Notes: generated from the letters alone by a model not told the origin. A stretch of DNA of 64,000 nucleotides from Zygaena filipendulae (GCA_907165275.2 OU015653.1:464001-528000), one strand, 5' to 3'; positions 1 to 12,641 are shown, counted from the first letter of the stretch. Numbers and translations: made by a program.

Positions 1-32
1 CAATCATGAACTGTGGATAAAAACATACCAAA

Positions 33-2633
33 ATGAATAGCCTCAGATTATTGACGAGCGGCGCTAGGCGCCTTGCTCTGTCCGCTTTGCGGCCTCGACC
101 TTTTCTTAACTCTGTTAGAGGCTTCAGGAAAAGATCACCTTGCGATGTTTGTCTGTACGAACCCGATAAGAGACCAGTAAGTGAAGAATTATATAATTTC
201 TGAAAATTTTATAAGCTTAATTTTGGACACGACAGATTATGGCTTAAACCAGTTATTTCAGCGATTCAGCTAAAGACTATAAATTAACTACCTGTCACGT
301 TAACTTCGTTGTTGAGTCATTACTGGGTTACTTGTATACCTATGAGGTAGTAAACATGCATTGACGGGTACCTACCTCGATCCATTAATCCATAGATGAT
401 ACATAGGTATTATCATCAACTTCCTCATGCAAACGCCATTCATTTCTGTTCTTGACTATCCCGGTCTGTTTTTCTTCTTGGTAGATGGTATCCATTTCTA
501 CGACTACAATTAATATGATGAGCTCAGTACCTACCTTTACATTGTACTGACCGACTTCTTAGCCTTCAGTCCTTCAGTGGGTTTTCGTAGTGAATGAATT
601 AATGAAAAGTCTCTTATTGATGAGTGATGTACCTACTGCATGCTACAATCCAAACCGCCAAATTTAATTCTCGATATAGTATGAATATGCGGCATCAATA
701 GGCAGTCATATCGCTGAAAAGCGATCTTTTCCAGCCAACCAAATGGAGTAGAAGAGTTAATTTATGCAGGAGGTGTGATAACATTATGATAATTTCACAA
801 CGGAAAAAAATTAATTAAAAAAAAAATCTAGGCAGTCCTAACTGTTCTTAACAAAATCTGTTGTAGTGTTTCGACATCCGCAAGGTGTTGGTAGAGCGCG
901 GAAACCAGTGCCACGCTAAGATGATCAGGTCATTCCTATACACGCACTACTGGCCCCGGGAGCCCAGCGTGGTCGGTCTTTGGATGGCGCTCGACTGCCC
1001 CTATTTGGAAACACTCACCGACAAGTATTCTAACTCTGGTGAGATCATCAATTTTTTAAAAATAATTACCTACCGTATTAAATGCGTTTGCGACTTTATT
1101 TCGCATTGTTTTATAGATTTTTGTACGGGATATATTATTATTATACTCTTTTTGATCGGTTAAAAAACAACTCTGTGAAGACTCAAGGCTGTGATTTACA
1201 ATTTTGTGAGTTTAGAGTATTATAATAAACATTATGTAGCATTTTTAATATTGGAGTATACTATACATAATATAATATATACTTCACCTAAATATATACA
1301 AAAAAATTGTTTTCTCATCAAATCTGGCTATGGTCCAATTATCCAACGTAATTTTAAAATCATAAGCGGAGACTAGTTTTTGGATTTTTTTATTACTTAA
1401 ATCATACATCAAAATTTATACCATCGTATCACTACACTACATAGACTGAACTAGACTCAAAGTAATTTTCATCTATGTTTAAAAATTTTTGGTAAGAATA
1501 ATACTGCCCTATTTATTTCAGGTGATCGTCTGCTGGCGTTTGAGAAAGTAGATCGTACCGAAGAAGTTAAGTTAGTCGGAGTGAGTGTGGCCAACAAGAT
1601 CTGTCCGTGGGTGGTGGATGAGCTCGAGGAGTGGGCCCACTACACCGCGTCCAAGCCCGAACGCCACAGGATGTACTTCACAGCCCACTGCTTGCGAAGT
1701 CCCAATCTGTTTAAGAAATATCATGTGGACTACATCTATGAGGTCAATATTATAGTCATTTTTATCCGAACCAAATTCATGATGAGTGATTATGTTAGTC
1801 TCACATAATCAGTCAGTCACAATAAATACAGACTTTTAGAAATTAATCATGCAGTCTTAGTCCACGTAGCTTCGTAGGTTAAATGAATGTATTGAAACTT
1901 GGAGTAGAAATTTTTACAAAATTTAACGCCATTTTTTTTGGTATTTGAAAATACGGTTCAGCAGTTCTATCGATTCGCACTAAGAAACTTTAGATTTCTT
2001 TCATCTTAAATATTGTTATGTATTCTAATTCCTTGAGCTATGCAACTTAAAGATCAAGACTAGAATGAATAGGCACTCAGCAGTCGCACAACACAATTAC
2101 CATCGACCGAGACTGTGGAAAATATTGTGACCAAATGCTAATTAAAAAAATGTTGATCATTCAGGTTGAGATATTGGGTACAGCATCTGAGGTAGCAGGC
2201 CAAGGTGTAGGTGCGCTGCTCCTGCGGACAGCACTTGAGCACGCACTGGACTTGCGGCATCCCATCGTACAAGTCATCACAACCAGTCATTACAGGTAAG
2301 GTTTAATGACTATTACAGGTATCTAAGGTTTCCGATTACCTCCTCACACTATAATCAACTTTATGACTCACTAGCTGTTCTTTGCGGTTTTACCCACGTT
2401 ACTTTCGGAGTTGCTGATTTATTTTTTCAATGCCAATTTCAATAAATAACAGCGAGAAAATCTGCGAGAAATGCGGCATGAAGCGAGAATGGATGATGCG
2501 TTACACTGACTTCGTCGACGACGCCGGTCAGCGCGTGTTCTTCCCGCGGCGACCTCACCACAACGTCTGCGTCTACGTCAAGACCTTAGCTGACCTCAGC
2601 AAGCCGCCGTGCAAGTCGCAGCCGAATCTATGA
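33..2633 (+). CDS. GNAT-family N-acetyltransferase (insect AANAT-like), complete five-exon gene
   Basis: Exons read as 33-176, 867-1038, 1522-1742, 2165-2295 and 2453-2633; phases agree and give 849 nt, 282 residues plus stop. The start ATG opens an Arg/Leu-rich leader (MNSLRLLTSGARRLALSALR) that resembles a mitochondrial targeting sequence (inference). The body has the layout of insect arylalkylamine N-acetyltransferase-like proteins: an N-terminal helix region (RKVLVERGNQ), a central strand entering YEVEILGTASEV, then the acetyl-CoA loop-like GQGVG followed by the helix ALLLRTALEHAL, a strand VQVITTSHYS, and a terminal KCGMKREW block. Members move the acetyl group of acetyl-CoA onto an amine; this substrate is unknown. 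Splice sites are GT/AG, with a weak donor (GTCAAT) after exon 3. The protein is slightly longer than typical AANATs because of the leader. Family assignment is firm; substrate and location are not. Confidence 0.88.
177..866. other. Intron 1 of the acetyltransferase gene
   Basis: A strong GTAAGT donor at 177 and a TTGTAG acceptor ending at 866 bound this AT-rich stretch. I see no repeat family or RNA gene in it. Introns 2 (1039-1521), 3 (1743-2164) and 4 (2296-2452) are likewise featureless. Confidence 0.75.
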
Positions 2634-3081
2634 GTATGGCTTAAGCCAAGTATGCGCAGGCCTGGTGCTTGGTGGCCACGAAATAGTCATAGCATTACCC
2701 GCCCGTGACACGTCATGTACACGGTGTTTTGACAACAAACCACGATCGAGCGTACTTGGCATTTATTAATATGCGAGTATGTAAGTGTTTGATGCATTGT
2801 TATAAACGGATCGTCTACGTAACTGTATATTTTGCACCCTAGCTATCTTATAAATTAGATACTGACTTTCCTCTCCTCTTTTCGTCGAATCAACCACGTA
2901 GTCGGTCTAGAAGGTTAGGATAGATTATTGCTTTAATGTTATATTTCTCAGCGTGAAATTTCTAATGCTGCATTGTAACATTGCAACATAAAATTATTTG
3001 AAATTGTATCTAGTTAGGATAGCAAGATATGCAGGCAAGCTAATAAGTCTGCCTTTATCCATAAATAATTATGAAGCTTCA

Positions 3082-3175
3082 TTTATTTATTTATTCTTTA
3101 TTGCACAGTATGTACAAATGGCGAACTTAATGCCTTGCGGCTTTCTCTTCCAGTTAACAATTGGGACAGAGAGAT
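3082..3175 (-). repeat. LINE 3' end with (TAAA)n tail
   Basis: Read on the minus strand this ends in GGCATTAAGTTCGCCATTTG and then AATAAAGAATAAATAAATAAA-like sequence. The same signature occurs at 47505-47631, and a diverged version at 15605-15692. This is the tail of a 5'-truncated retroelement lying downstream of the acetyltransferase gene. Confidence 0.65.
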
Positions 3176-3779
3176 ATAGAAGATAGGGTGTTCGAGTAAG
3201 GTTGTCGTATTCTCACCTCAACGTCCTCAGGTCATCGTTTTAGAACATGAGGATCAGAATTTTAACTTTACCAGTCTGGCCCAAGTCAACACAGAAGCCA
3301 ATCACAACAACACACAAGGATTTTTATAGCTTGCTATTTTAGTTCTGAACCATCTCTTAACATAATATACCTTTCAGGTATTTAGGAACTTTTAACGTAC
3401 ACAAAAAGTGTAAGTTACCTTCTTTATGCATACTTCCAAATTACGATTACAGCCTTTGTGGTGGAACTAAACTATCTAATTGTTAAGTAGGTACATAAGT
3501 AAAAACAAATCTGAAAATAAAATAACTCCGATATTGGCTATAATTTATTTTACTTAATTTCGTTATACAATCAACTGTATAAAAGTATTATAAATAGATA
3601 AGTACCTAAAAACTGCATACAGCAAAATCTTTTATAAAAATAAGTTGAGTAAATTTATTTAGTCCACATTGTTTCGCTTCATTGATTGAAGTGTTTAAAT
3701 TCTTTTATTTCTACAACTTAGCTTAACTATCAACTAGTGATTATTTATTTTATTTCTATTCTATTTACATCATGTCTTA

Positions 3780-4016
3780 CCGCCGCACTCAGAGTCGACT
3801 TTAACGACTACTTAGTTAAGTATAGATTTTTAAAACAAAATTGCCGCAATCAGAGACGTTCAGTAAATTAATGGTAATTGGCATTTAATGAGATGTAACT
3901 TGATTAGTTAAATACCAGTTAACATTAATTTATTAAACTTGTCTGATTGCGGCAGTTTTGTTTTAAAAATCTATACTTAACTAAGTAGTCATTAAAGTCG
4001 ACTCTGAGTGCGGCGG
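3780..4016. mobile_element. Fold-back MITE, PIF/Harbinger-like, copy 1
   Basis: A 237-bp element whose halves are nearly perfect inverted complements. It starts CCGCCGCACTCAGAGTCGAC and ends GTCGACTCTGAGTGCGGCGG. It is flanked by TTA at 3777-3779 and TTA at 4017-4019. A three-base TWA target duplication is typical of PIF/Harbinger transposons, so the family is inferred from that. It has no coding capacity. Relatives lie at 13382-13858 (two nested copies) and 46427-46659. Confidence 0.85.
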
Positions 4017-4019
4017 TTA

Positions 4020-4773
4020 GTCTACTTTATAGCTAAAATAAATGGTCAAAAGTGTCATATGGATAAAATTTTAACAAAGCTCAAAGAAAACTGTATTCGA
4101 TTGGACACTGTTGAAATTATAATATAATAATACAGTTTGAATAAGATTTGACTCGTAATGCTAAAGAAAAAGTTTATTGTTAACCAGGGCAGTACCTAGC
4201 TGATTCGATACGGCTTAGTTTGCGCCACTTGAATTATCAATGCGGGGGGATTTCTCGTTAAATTATTTCTTAGAATTGCATTACTGAATTGAAAAAATTG
4301 TGTTTACATTTCTTTAAGATCGGTATTGACCACTGACCTATATTGTGACTTTAAATAAATCATAAAAACATTCCACTAGATATATCTTTGCCACTCGAAC
4401 AACAAGTTGAATTTTACAATTTTAGGGAATAACTAATTTTTTATCAAATAACATGGCCCAGACAATAATTAAAAAAAAACCTGTCTTTATAAATCATTGA
4501 TGATTGTTCTTCCTTAGAAAGTTCATAAGCAATAAAAGTTTTGTGACGACAAAAAGAAAATTAGTACACACAATAAAACATCTTAAAAAATCTTGGACAG
4601 TAACTCATCTTCGTGTTTTTGCATTGAAATCTAAAGGGATAACCTAATACATATAAATACATAGCACAAGACTTGTGACAGACAAGTTGCTAAAGCTACT
4701 AAATTTGGCTATTCAGTACTTAAAAGAAATGTTCTTCCTTTGAAATTTAACTTTACTTCCTAGGTTATGAAGT
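4020..4773. other. AT-rich intergenic stretch
   Basis: Lies between the MITE and the 3' end of the His-rich gene, so it should include that gene's 3' untranslated region. I recognise no gene or repeat here. Confidence 0.5.
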
Positions 4774-7700
4774 CTAATTTTTCGTGGCATAACCCCACTG
4801 CTTTCCGCCCTCCTTCCCTCCCTTGCTGCCATGGTCTTGATGATGCGCATGATGTTCCTCATGCCCGTGCTTGCCGTGGTAGCCTTTGTGGTCACCGTCT
4901 AAGTGGCCCTTATTGCTGTTGGAAACAATCGTTAACGTCATCAATACTGAGACAGCAGCATAGAACAGAGGCCTGGCACTCATGTGAAACCTTAGAAGCT
5001 ATTAAAAACTTATAGCTTTGTGCTGAAAGAACTTCCATCAACCTAAGTCATGCCGTACGTCGAGACAAACAAGATAGTGTACACTTGTTTTTTGAATTGG
5101 CTGTATTGCAAGGGTCTAAGTAGAAGAAAAATATTCCAGGGGGGAAATCCCTAAAAATTTTAAAGGAAACGAAGAGGGCTTAGCGGAAAGAGATTAGAAC
5201 TGTTAATGAACCACTCACCTGTATCCCTTCTTCCCACGCTCCACAAAATCATGTCCAGCATTTAAATGGAGTGCCTTCTTTTTGCCGCTCTCATTAGTGG
5301 CGTGCTTGGCCTTGAACTTGCCGTAGCGATGGTGCTCCCCACCCTTGTGGTAGTCGTCGTAGAATTTGTGCTCCTTGTGGATCTCGTCTTTATGGTACTT
5401 GTTGTGGTAGCCTGGAATTAGTTCAATCGTTCCGATAAATACCTAGATATATGTATCATGCAGTTATACGGTAATGCGCTTGCTGTAGATACTTCATTTG
5501 AGTTTTTCGTAACTGTAGAAATCTTGATGCTAATCAATAGTAAAAAAACATTCGTACAAAGGACACGAGCTGTGGTGTCCGATCAGTAAAATTCGCGACT
5601 GATTCCAAAGTGCGGGTTTTCAATCCTAGGCTTGTATCTTTAGTCTTTTCTAAACTACATATCTATCTGCAAATCGATTACCTCAAGAACAGCTTTTAAA
5701 ATATTATACTAGTAGGTAACTCAAGCTTCACGGTGAAAGAAAATATCGCGAGGAAATCTTACACGCATTAGAAGCGATTTGAAACCATATCTGCCGGATA
5801 GGTAATGGACACCTCATCATCGGGGTACTCATATTTTACATAAAAACATACACTATAAGAAAAACGTCATGATAAGCTGTTGTGTAAGCTAATAAAATGC
5901 AAACTCTGGATTACAGTGGTGGAGTGTGGTTGAAGTGAGTGACAAACTGTCATTCAATTAATATTCTAATCATAATATAATACTTGTAACACGATGTTTT
6001 GCTTTCACCCGACCGCAAAACAATGGATTTACCACAATAATCGAAACCGTCGCGGCGAGAACAAATCACAAGCGGCGCTAACGCCTGTCATGGAGTTTGC
6101 TAGAACAATCTAACGCTTTCATTTGTTTGTTTTAGAAAGCCTGATATAATTTGTTGGGTTCACGGCACTTGACACTGTCAGTGAAAGCGTTCTTAACACT
6201 TAAACCGAACATGATTGGTTAAAATTATTAATAGATACTAGATAGGTACCTACTATTGTTTGCAGAAAATATTGCAATTCTTTTTGGTACCTACCTAATA
6301 GTGGTAGTTTTAGATGTTTTTATTCACCTTATTTTACTGGTGAAATCCCTTTGACATAACTATCATCATCGAGCTAGCCACCCATGATTTTATTTAATTT
6401 TATTTTTATTTTTGATGCCATGTGAATTATGAAATATCGTCAGGAACTATTTGATGTACCGTTTCACAATAATCAGGTGAGTAGTTAAGGCGAGAAAGCG
6501 TAACAAACAAACAAACACATTCGCATTTATAAAAGTACGATCTTGTTACACTAATAACTCGACCTCCTGTCTAGTCCTGATTTTTTGCCTTTATTTTTTG
6601 ACACTACCAATTTAATATCTATATTATAGGAACTAGCTGTGCCCGCAGTTTCACTCACGTAACTTTTGGGATTCCCGCAGGAACTTCAAAATAGCCTAAT
6701 TTACTTTTTAAACCTTCCCTGAACTTCCAAAAAAATTTCAAGATCTAATTAGCCAAATCGGTACAGAAATTTTCGAGTTTTAGCAAGACCAACGAGCAGC
6801 AATTCATTTTTATATATAAAGATTACTAATGCATTTACTTGCAATTATTTTAAAATATAATTGTCTTTGGAATAATAAGTATCATACAAATCTGTCGAAG
6901 CGTGTTATAAGAAACCGATGAACAGACTAAAACGCGATTCTGACATATAGATATAATACCCAGCCTCTAATAAATTATTTTACGTTTATATTCAACTAGA
7001 CCCGTGTTACTTTCAATTTATCCATTAAAAGCAAACAAAAATACAAGAAATCTCTATTCAATATTAGTATAGGTGAAGCGGTACCAGCGCTGCTGCCTTA
7101 TGCAACACTTTATTATTATAAAGTCGATTACGTAACTAGGTATAATAAGCTTGGAACGTGTACCTACTTACTCTGTGTATGAGGACACTAATTGATAACG
7201 TGAATGAGGTCGCAAAGTATTACATTTTGGCAAAAAAGACATAATTGGAATAAGTCAGTATCAAAGTACCTAGTTAAGCAATATAATTCAAATGTTCACA
7301 CAGTGCTACACATTCATAGAGACCATAATCACCGATGCAATAAAAGTTTTCTGATTTGCGTGCTGAGTCTTGGACCGCATACACCAAAGTATAGTAGTGT
7401 AGTGTAGTAAAGTGCCCAAGTTAAACAACTCAGTCCAAGTTAGTCCCTTGGTTTCAAGTGCACCCGTACTAATACTAAAAGACGAATATCTACTAATAGA
7501 AAGAGCCTGAATGATAAAAAGCTAGTTTTTTATAGCGCGATAATCTCAAACGATACTGAAACCAAATTTCAAAATTATTTTACTGTTACGAGTCCGTTTA
7601 TACATATGTACAGACATTGAACGTCCCAGGCACGTTCCATCACAAATACCGACATACGTCGTCTATTTAGATACATCTGAGAGTGCCAGATGCACGTTCC

Positions 7701-10394
7701 GAGGCAGACGCCGACCGACACCGTTTATTTACAGACGACGTCTGCACAGTGCCGATGTTCTATTCACACTGCTCGTCAAATAGCCACAGACACGTCGTAT
7801 AGACGTGACTGAAACTCTTTACCGACCTTTGCTTTTGTGTCCCTTCTTGTGCCCCTTTTTCTCGTCGAAGTTCGCCCCTCTCTGCCCGAAGGCCTCTTCC
7901 TCGTGGCTGCCCTCGTGGCCAGCGCGGTCGTGATGCTTCCTCTTCTTGCCTTCAGCTTCCTCATATTCCTTGCGATGGAGTTCGTCAGTCCGATGACCTT
8001 TGTTACCTTTATCCAAGTAATGGTCGTCCTTGTAACCTTTTCTAGACTGGAAAATGGGTGAAGCGATATTAAATAATAATAATCTACTTCACAACACACA
8101 GATCTACTTGATCCCACATTAAGCTATTATTAACTTGTATCGTGGAAACCAAGCAAACGTGGTATATACTACATAGAATTACTTATATATTATACTATAG
8201 ATATATAAACACACCTAGACTGGAACTTGTGTTCATCACACAGAGTCCGCCCCCACCGGGAATCGAAACCGGAGCCCTTGATTAGCGGGCAGGCATGGTG
8301 ACCTACTGCGCCAATCGGGTCGGTAAAATGGCATAGTACGGGTTAAAATGGTAGACCTTAATAATTTTCTATTGTGTATCATCAATTTCCGGTTAATGCC
8401 AGAAACTGAAAATAGTTTAAATAGGTAGGTGCATATTTAAAAGTGTAATTAATTGCTCCCGCGGTTTCACCCGCATTTTGATATTCCCGTGAGAACTCCT
8501 TGCTTTAAGATAAACAGTAGGTATCCTATGTTATTTTGAGTTACTGTAGCTGTCTATCGGTTGAAGAATTTTTCGAATTGGTTCAGTAGTTCCAAAGATT
8601 AACCCCTACCATGGACCAATTTAATTGGTCCATGACCCCTACATACAAATACACAAATTTAGAAACTTTAGTGCCTTTGTATAAATTACCATAGATTATT
8701 ATGTAGGTATTTTATTTATCAGTCTAAGGAAACATATCAAACACAAAGCTTAGGTTTTTCCATGCAACGAATGTTATCTAAGTATATTTAATAACCAATT
8801 TCACCAAATAAGCAGCATCTCTGACTTAACCATATATAAAGCAGAAACCTATCTACGTGCTATTAAGATGTACGGTACGACTCATCTAATTACAAATTTA
8901 ATCATGCAAACTAGCTAAAGGCTTTGTTAATATAATATCAAGAAAAGAAGGCACGTTGCAGGGGTATGCAGAATCAAAATTCTGTTTAGTTCGTCAGTTA
9001 CATAATAAAAAAATAAAATAACGGTAGGTATATTATTTTGCTTTTCAAATTTTTCATACAGGACGGAATATAAACAAAAATTTAGCCAAATAAATATCAG
9101 GCTGTTAAAAAATTTTAATAGAATAGAAAAAAGATTAGGTACCTACACCGTACCATGATTTCAATCACTTTCCGACTATTTCTAAGCAACACCGGTCTTA
9201 TAGTGACGCCTCATCAGCACTTTGAACAAGTTGTTATCAGAAAAATCGAGAAAAATCAAAAAATTTCACCAACAAAACGAAGGCTCTATTGGGAAGGAAA
9301 TTCCCAGTAGTTCAACTGGTAAGACTACTGGAAACAGAGGGATATTTTACACTTGAGGTGTTTTTGTTGTTTTGTTTTTGTTCATCGCATCTAGTGGTTA
9401 TACACTCTTTGCATCGCATCACGCGTCGGATGGACGTTTTAAAATATCAAAATAGTGTACTTACCTCCATCAAAAAATATATTAATACGTTGAAAATACG
9501 AAAGAAAAATCTTATTAGAGATGTGCAATATAATAAAAACACGAATAGTTATTGGTCAGTTAAAAATAAAAACCTCATACCATACTATACCATAAGAATC
9601 TACCAGAAAAAGCCTCCAGTCCTTCAACAAAAACAAAAATGTACCTCTCCCCCGTGTTCACCATGATGGTGACCGTGATTTTGGTGACCACCTCCTGCAT
9701 CGTGGCCATGCGAGTATCCGTGGTGGTGACCGGCGGCCGCTCCAAACGAGTCACCGTCAGTCAGCTGCTTCACAGCCACTGGCGCCGAAGCCACGGGCAG
9801 AGGCGATAAAGGACTGAGAACGGAACTCGAAGCGGCAAGGGGGATCGGCGCGGTATTTGTAGTGTCTGCGGGGATCGCTTTCAAAGGCACCCTGACGGGG
9901 ATGTTAGAGGACGCGAACGGCACATTGTTATCGGACGCCACAGGACGGTACACGAGCGGTAAGGGCGCTCCAAGACTCACTTCGGGGCTCAGGTATCGAG
10001 CTGCGGAAGGAGCTCCCGGCGCTGCGTACACCCTGTGATAATGCTCAGCGCTGGCTGCCAGCATCTCTTCGTACGTAGGCGATTCAGGCCGCGAGTCGTC
10101 GGAGAACTCGTGCACTTCATACTGGTGGACTTGCCGCGGCCTCCTCACGTTGTACTCGGTCGACCTCCTCACTCTGTATTCGGGCTCGTCGTAACACCTC
10201 CGTTTCACACGCACGTGCTCCTCGTAAGGATGCTCCACGTATACTTCTCTCCTTCTCCTGTCGTGGGTATCTTCTTCTGGGTACTCGTTGTACGGTTCTT
10301 CCACGTCTTCCTCCTCCACCCAGGGTTCTTCGTCGTGTTGCGCTGCGGCGACCGTCACCGCAGCGAGGGCTAGCCAGATCAGAGCTGGCCGCAT
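4774..10394 (-). CDS. Secreted His/Lys/Gly-rich protein (DUF4779-like), complete four-exon gene
   Basis: Exons on the minus strand: 10394-9645, 8046-7827, 5411-5219, 4915-4774; phases 0, 1 and 2 agree and give 434 residues. Residues 1-19 (MRPALIWLALAAVTVAAAQ) are a signal peptide. An acidic stretch follows, then clustered basic sites RRRR (about 46-49), RVKR (62-65) and RVRR (74-77). The middle is Ala/Pro/Ser/Val-rich. The end of exon 1 and exons 2-4 are rich in His, Lys, Gly and Asp, including GYHNKYHKDEIHKEHKFYDD and KGGKEGGKQWGY, the pattern I associate with the insect DUF4779 family (recalled, not searched). No enzyme motif is present. A structural, cuticular or metal-binding extracellular role is possible but unproven. 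The start is chosen because the signal peptide begins there; upstream in-frame codons give no signal peptide. The GTCGGT donor of exon 2 overlaps an alternative GTAAAG four bases on. Confidence 0.85.
6633..6829 (-). repeat. Lep1-type Helitron fragment in intron of the His-rich gene
   Basis: Begins CTAGCTGTGCCCGCAGTTTC and ends near AAAGATTACTAATG. The complement therefore ends in a hairpin plus CTAG, the terminus of Lep1-like Helitrons of Lepidoptera. The rest of the intron (5412-7826) shows nothing else I can name. Confidence 0.6.
8070..8324 (-). repeat. tRNA-derived SINE, near full length
   Basis: On the minus strand the head starts GACCCGATTGGCGCAGTAGG, which covers a box-A-like region, and continues to a box-B-like GGTTTCGATTCCC. 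It then runs through GTGATGAACACAAGTTCCAG to an AT-rich 3' body including CAAGTAGATCTGTGTG. A second head lies at 20791-20930 and a second tail at 35345-35425. The tRNA-like part has lost normal tRNA folding, so this is a pol III-type SINE and not a tRNA gene. Confidence 0.75.
8455..8660 (-). repeat. Degenerate Helitron fragment with internal palindrome
   Basis: CTCCCGCGGTTTCACCCGCA followed by 'cccgtgagaactcc', a decayed Helitron end. At 8610-8634 it carries a perfect 25-base palindrome (12-base arms around a central T, arm CATGGACCAATT), framed on both sides by ACCCCTAC. Confidence 0.55.
8965..9120. repeat. Fragment of the CRE-palindrome MITE family
   Basis: AATCAAAATTCTGTTTAGTT and CGTCAGTTACATAATAAAAA match the outer end of the elements at 26371-26650 and 42800-43070. 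Only one end is recognisable. Confidence 0.5.
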
Positions 10395-10860
10395 CTCGTA
10401 CTGAGCTACTCGCGAATGTTTTTTTGTTATATACCTACCTATGAAACTTGGTCCATTCACTGTTGACTAATGTTATCTATTGAAAATAAATGAGTTGCTA
10501 AACACATCGGCTGCGGTGACTTGAGGCGTTCGTCGTGATTGTGGTGAATCTGCGAGAGTTTTATCAGTTTCGTGTTTATATCACTGCAGCGAGCAAACAG
10601 TTTGTTGGCAGAGGATTAGCGCGGGTGCGCGAGCGCCGAGCGGTGGGTGAACTGCGCCGGCGCCGGGCGTAGCCGCATCTTAGAAAGCGTCCGCCGCCAC
10701 CCGCCGCTAATTGTTTTCCCGCTCGATTATTTTCGCGATTTTCCACCAAGTGAAAACGGCGGCCGTGAATTATTGAATTGTCGATACTTTTGCGGTTTGT
10801 CTATGGCCATCGAAACCTATTACGAAATTGTACGCAATCGTTAACGCATTCGTAAACGCG
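10395..10860 (-). promoter_or_regulatory. GC-rich region upstream of the His-rich gene
   Basis: About 200-350 bases upstream of the minus-strand start codon lies a CpG-rich island, roughly 10590-10760, in otherwise AT-rich DNA. A TATATAAC-like box (plus-strand GTTATATA near 10427) sits about 35 bases upstream of the ATG. A promoter is inferred from position only. From 10861 to 11764 I see nothing recognisable. Confidence 0.35.
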
Positions 10861-11769
10861 ATTATTATGAGCGAACGAAAGCCACAAGTTAATCATGTCA
10901 ATATGTCAATTTACAACGGAACCGTGACTGACTGACTGACAGACAGACAATGCAGAGCTTTAACTGCTACGGGTCTAGAAAATTTGAATTTTGCGTTAGC
11001 CTTCATTTTGTAATGTTTTATAATTGAAGGGTTAAAACGCAAGTGGAACCAAGAGAAACGAACTACAAGTATAGTTTCCTATAAATACTAGTGTCTTTTG
11101 TATTTTTCACGTTTAAAACATTGTTCATTATGTTTTGATGTATTTCAAAAAAATTTGAACTCCGGCGAAGGACAGCGGCAATATTTTTGAATTTCCGGAT
11201 CAATTTCAAAATTCGTTATTCGTTCGAATAAAAATTCTGTATTAATTTTGCAACGCTGATTTTAAATTTCTCAATTCTATTTTTGGCACAAATAATACGA
11301 GTATTACCCAGGCCAGCGACACTCCCTTGAACCAAAAGTTACTATGGATTTATGAGCGAACTTCTTTACCAACTTTGTAATATTTAACCAAATTTCTATG
11401 ACCGCGTCATACATTGCATTGATATGGTTGGCACAAAATGCTTTCATAGATCGGTTCAGCGACTAGTATGGAAGTGCCTACTCATAAAACGTAGTGATTA
11501 TTTGCTCAGTGGTATTACCTACGTAATATTGTGGCGACGACATAAACTATGCACAGTATTAACAGTAGGTGCAACAAACAATATCAAAATTATCTTTATT
11601 ACAAGTGTGCAAGTAAAGAAGATAGTGATATTTTTATTACAGATCACTATCCAAGTTTGTTTTAAGAAATGTTAACAAACAATTAATCTTTTTAGTACTC
11701 ATATTACTTTGAACGTGACTGGAGGTCACCCTGTCGCTAAATAATAAAAAAAGGAATATTATGGTCTAT

Positions 11770-12056
11770 ACATAAACCTAAATAAAATTGAAGTGTCTGT
11801 AGGTAATTCCAAAATAACAGCTTTCCACTAAAGGCATATGAAAGTAGGTATTAAAAAAAAACAACTTTAAAAACCTTTCTCTGTCTATCTGTTTGTTCCA
11901 GCTAATCTTTGGAACAGCTGGACCGATTTAAACGGCACTTTCATTGGCAGATAGCTGATGTTATAAGGAGTAACTTAAGCTACTTTTATTTTAGAAAAAA
12001 AAAGTTCCTTCGGGAATTCCGAAACTCACGCGGGTGAAACCGCGGGTCACAGCTAG
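11770..12056 (+). repeat. Lep1-type Helitron copy
   Basis: Carries AAAATTGAAGTGTCTGTAGG near the start and ends in CGCGGGTGAAACCGCGGGTC then ACAGCTAG. The inverted GCGGGT/ACCGC hairpin before CTAG is the Helitron 3' signature. A relative with a similar head is at 42262-42686. Confidence 0.65.
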
Positions 12057-12641
12057 CTTGTCATAATTTTTTCAAATAAGTACATCATTTATCAAGCATT
12101 AGTAGGAAAGGTATGTATTAACTGAAGCGGTAGTTTTGAAAGTTTCTAAATCACTTGGCTCTTTGACATAATATATTGACATTTTGACAATTATGTAAAA
12201 TTTGAATTTTTAATTTTTTTTTAAACCTTAATACCACATTATTAAGTTCAATACATGTTTTGTTTAACGAACGTACCGATAGCTATCTTGTTTTAAACTA
12301 AATGCAAAAAGAGTAGATCTAAGTACCTACCTAAAGTGGTTGCATAACAGGCAGGTAGTAGTCATTCAATATTTTCTTTTTGTCGTGTCGGAGAATTATG
12401 GCACTCAGTATGGTGACTGGCTAGTTCTGGGTCGGGTCACGCACGACCAGACAAAAAAATATGATCACAGAACCATTCAATCACTCCTAACGCAGAGAAA
12501 AACAACTGCTCCTACCAAAACATCATATAACCTATAATGGTCATAGGATGTAACCAAAACAAAAACAACAACATTGTTATTGCTATAAACTTGAATTCTA
12601 ATTTGGTTTACGCACTAAACAAACAAAAATCTACATAGAGC

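Noticed and set aside
7837..8061. Plus-strand frame resembling a hydrophobic membrane protein
   Set aside because: Antisense of the His/Lys-rich exon 8046-7827; the Leu/Val/Phe composition is the complement of its Lys/Glu codons.
9289..9666. 125-codon plus-strand frame
   Set aside because: Low-complexity Lys/Asn/Tyr-rich sequence within an intron of the His-rich gene, ending antisense to its first exon.
10035..10373. 112-codon plus-strand open frame
   Set aside because: It is the antisense shadow of exon 1 of the His-rich gene, whose signal peptide and spliced frame are convincing.
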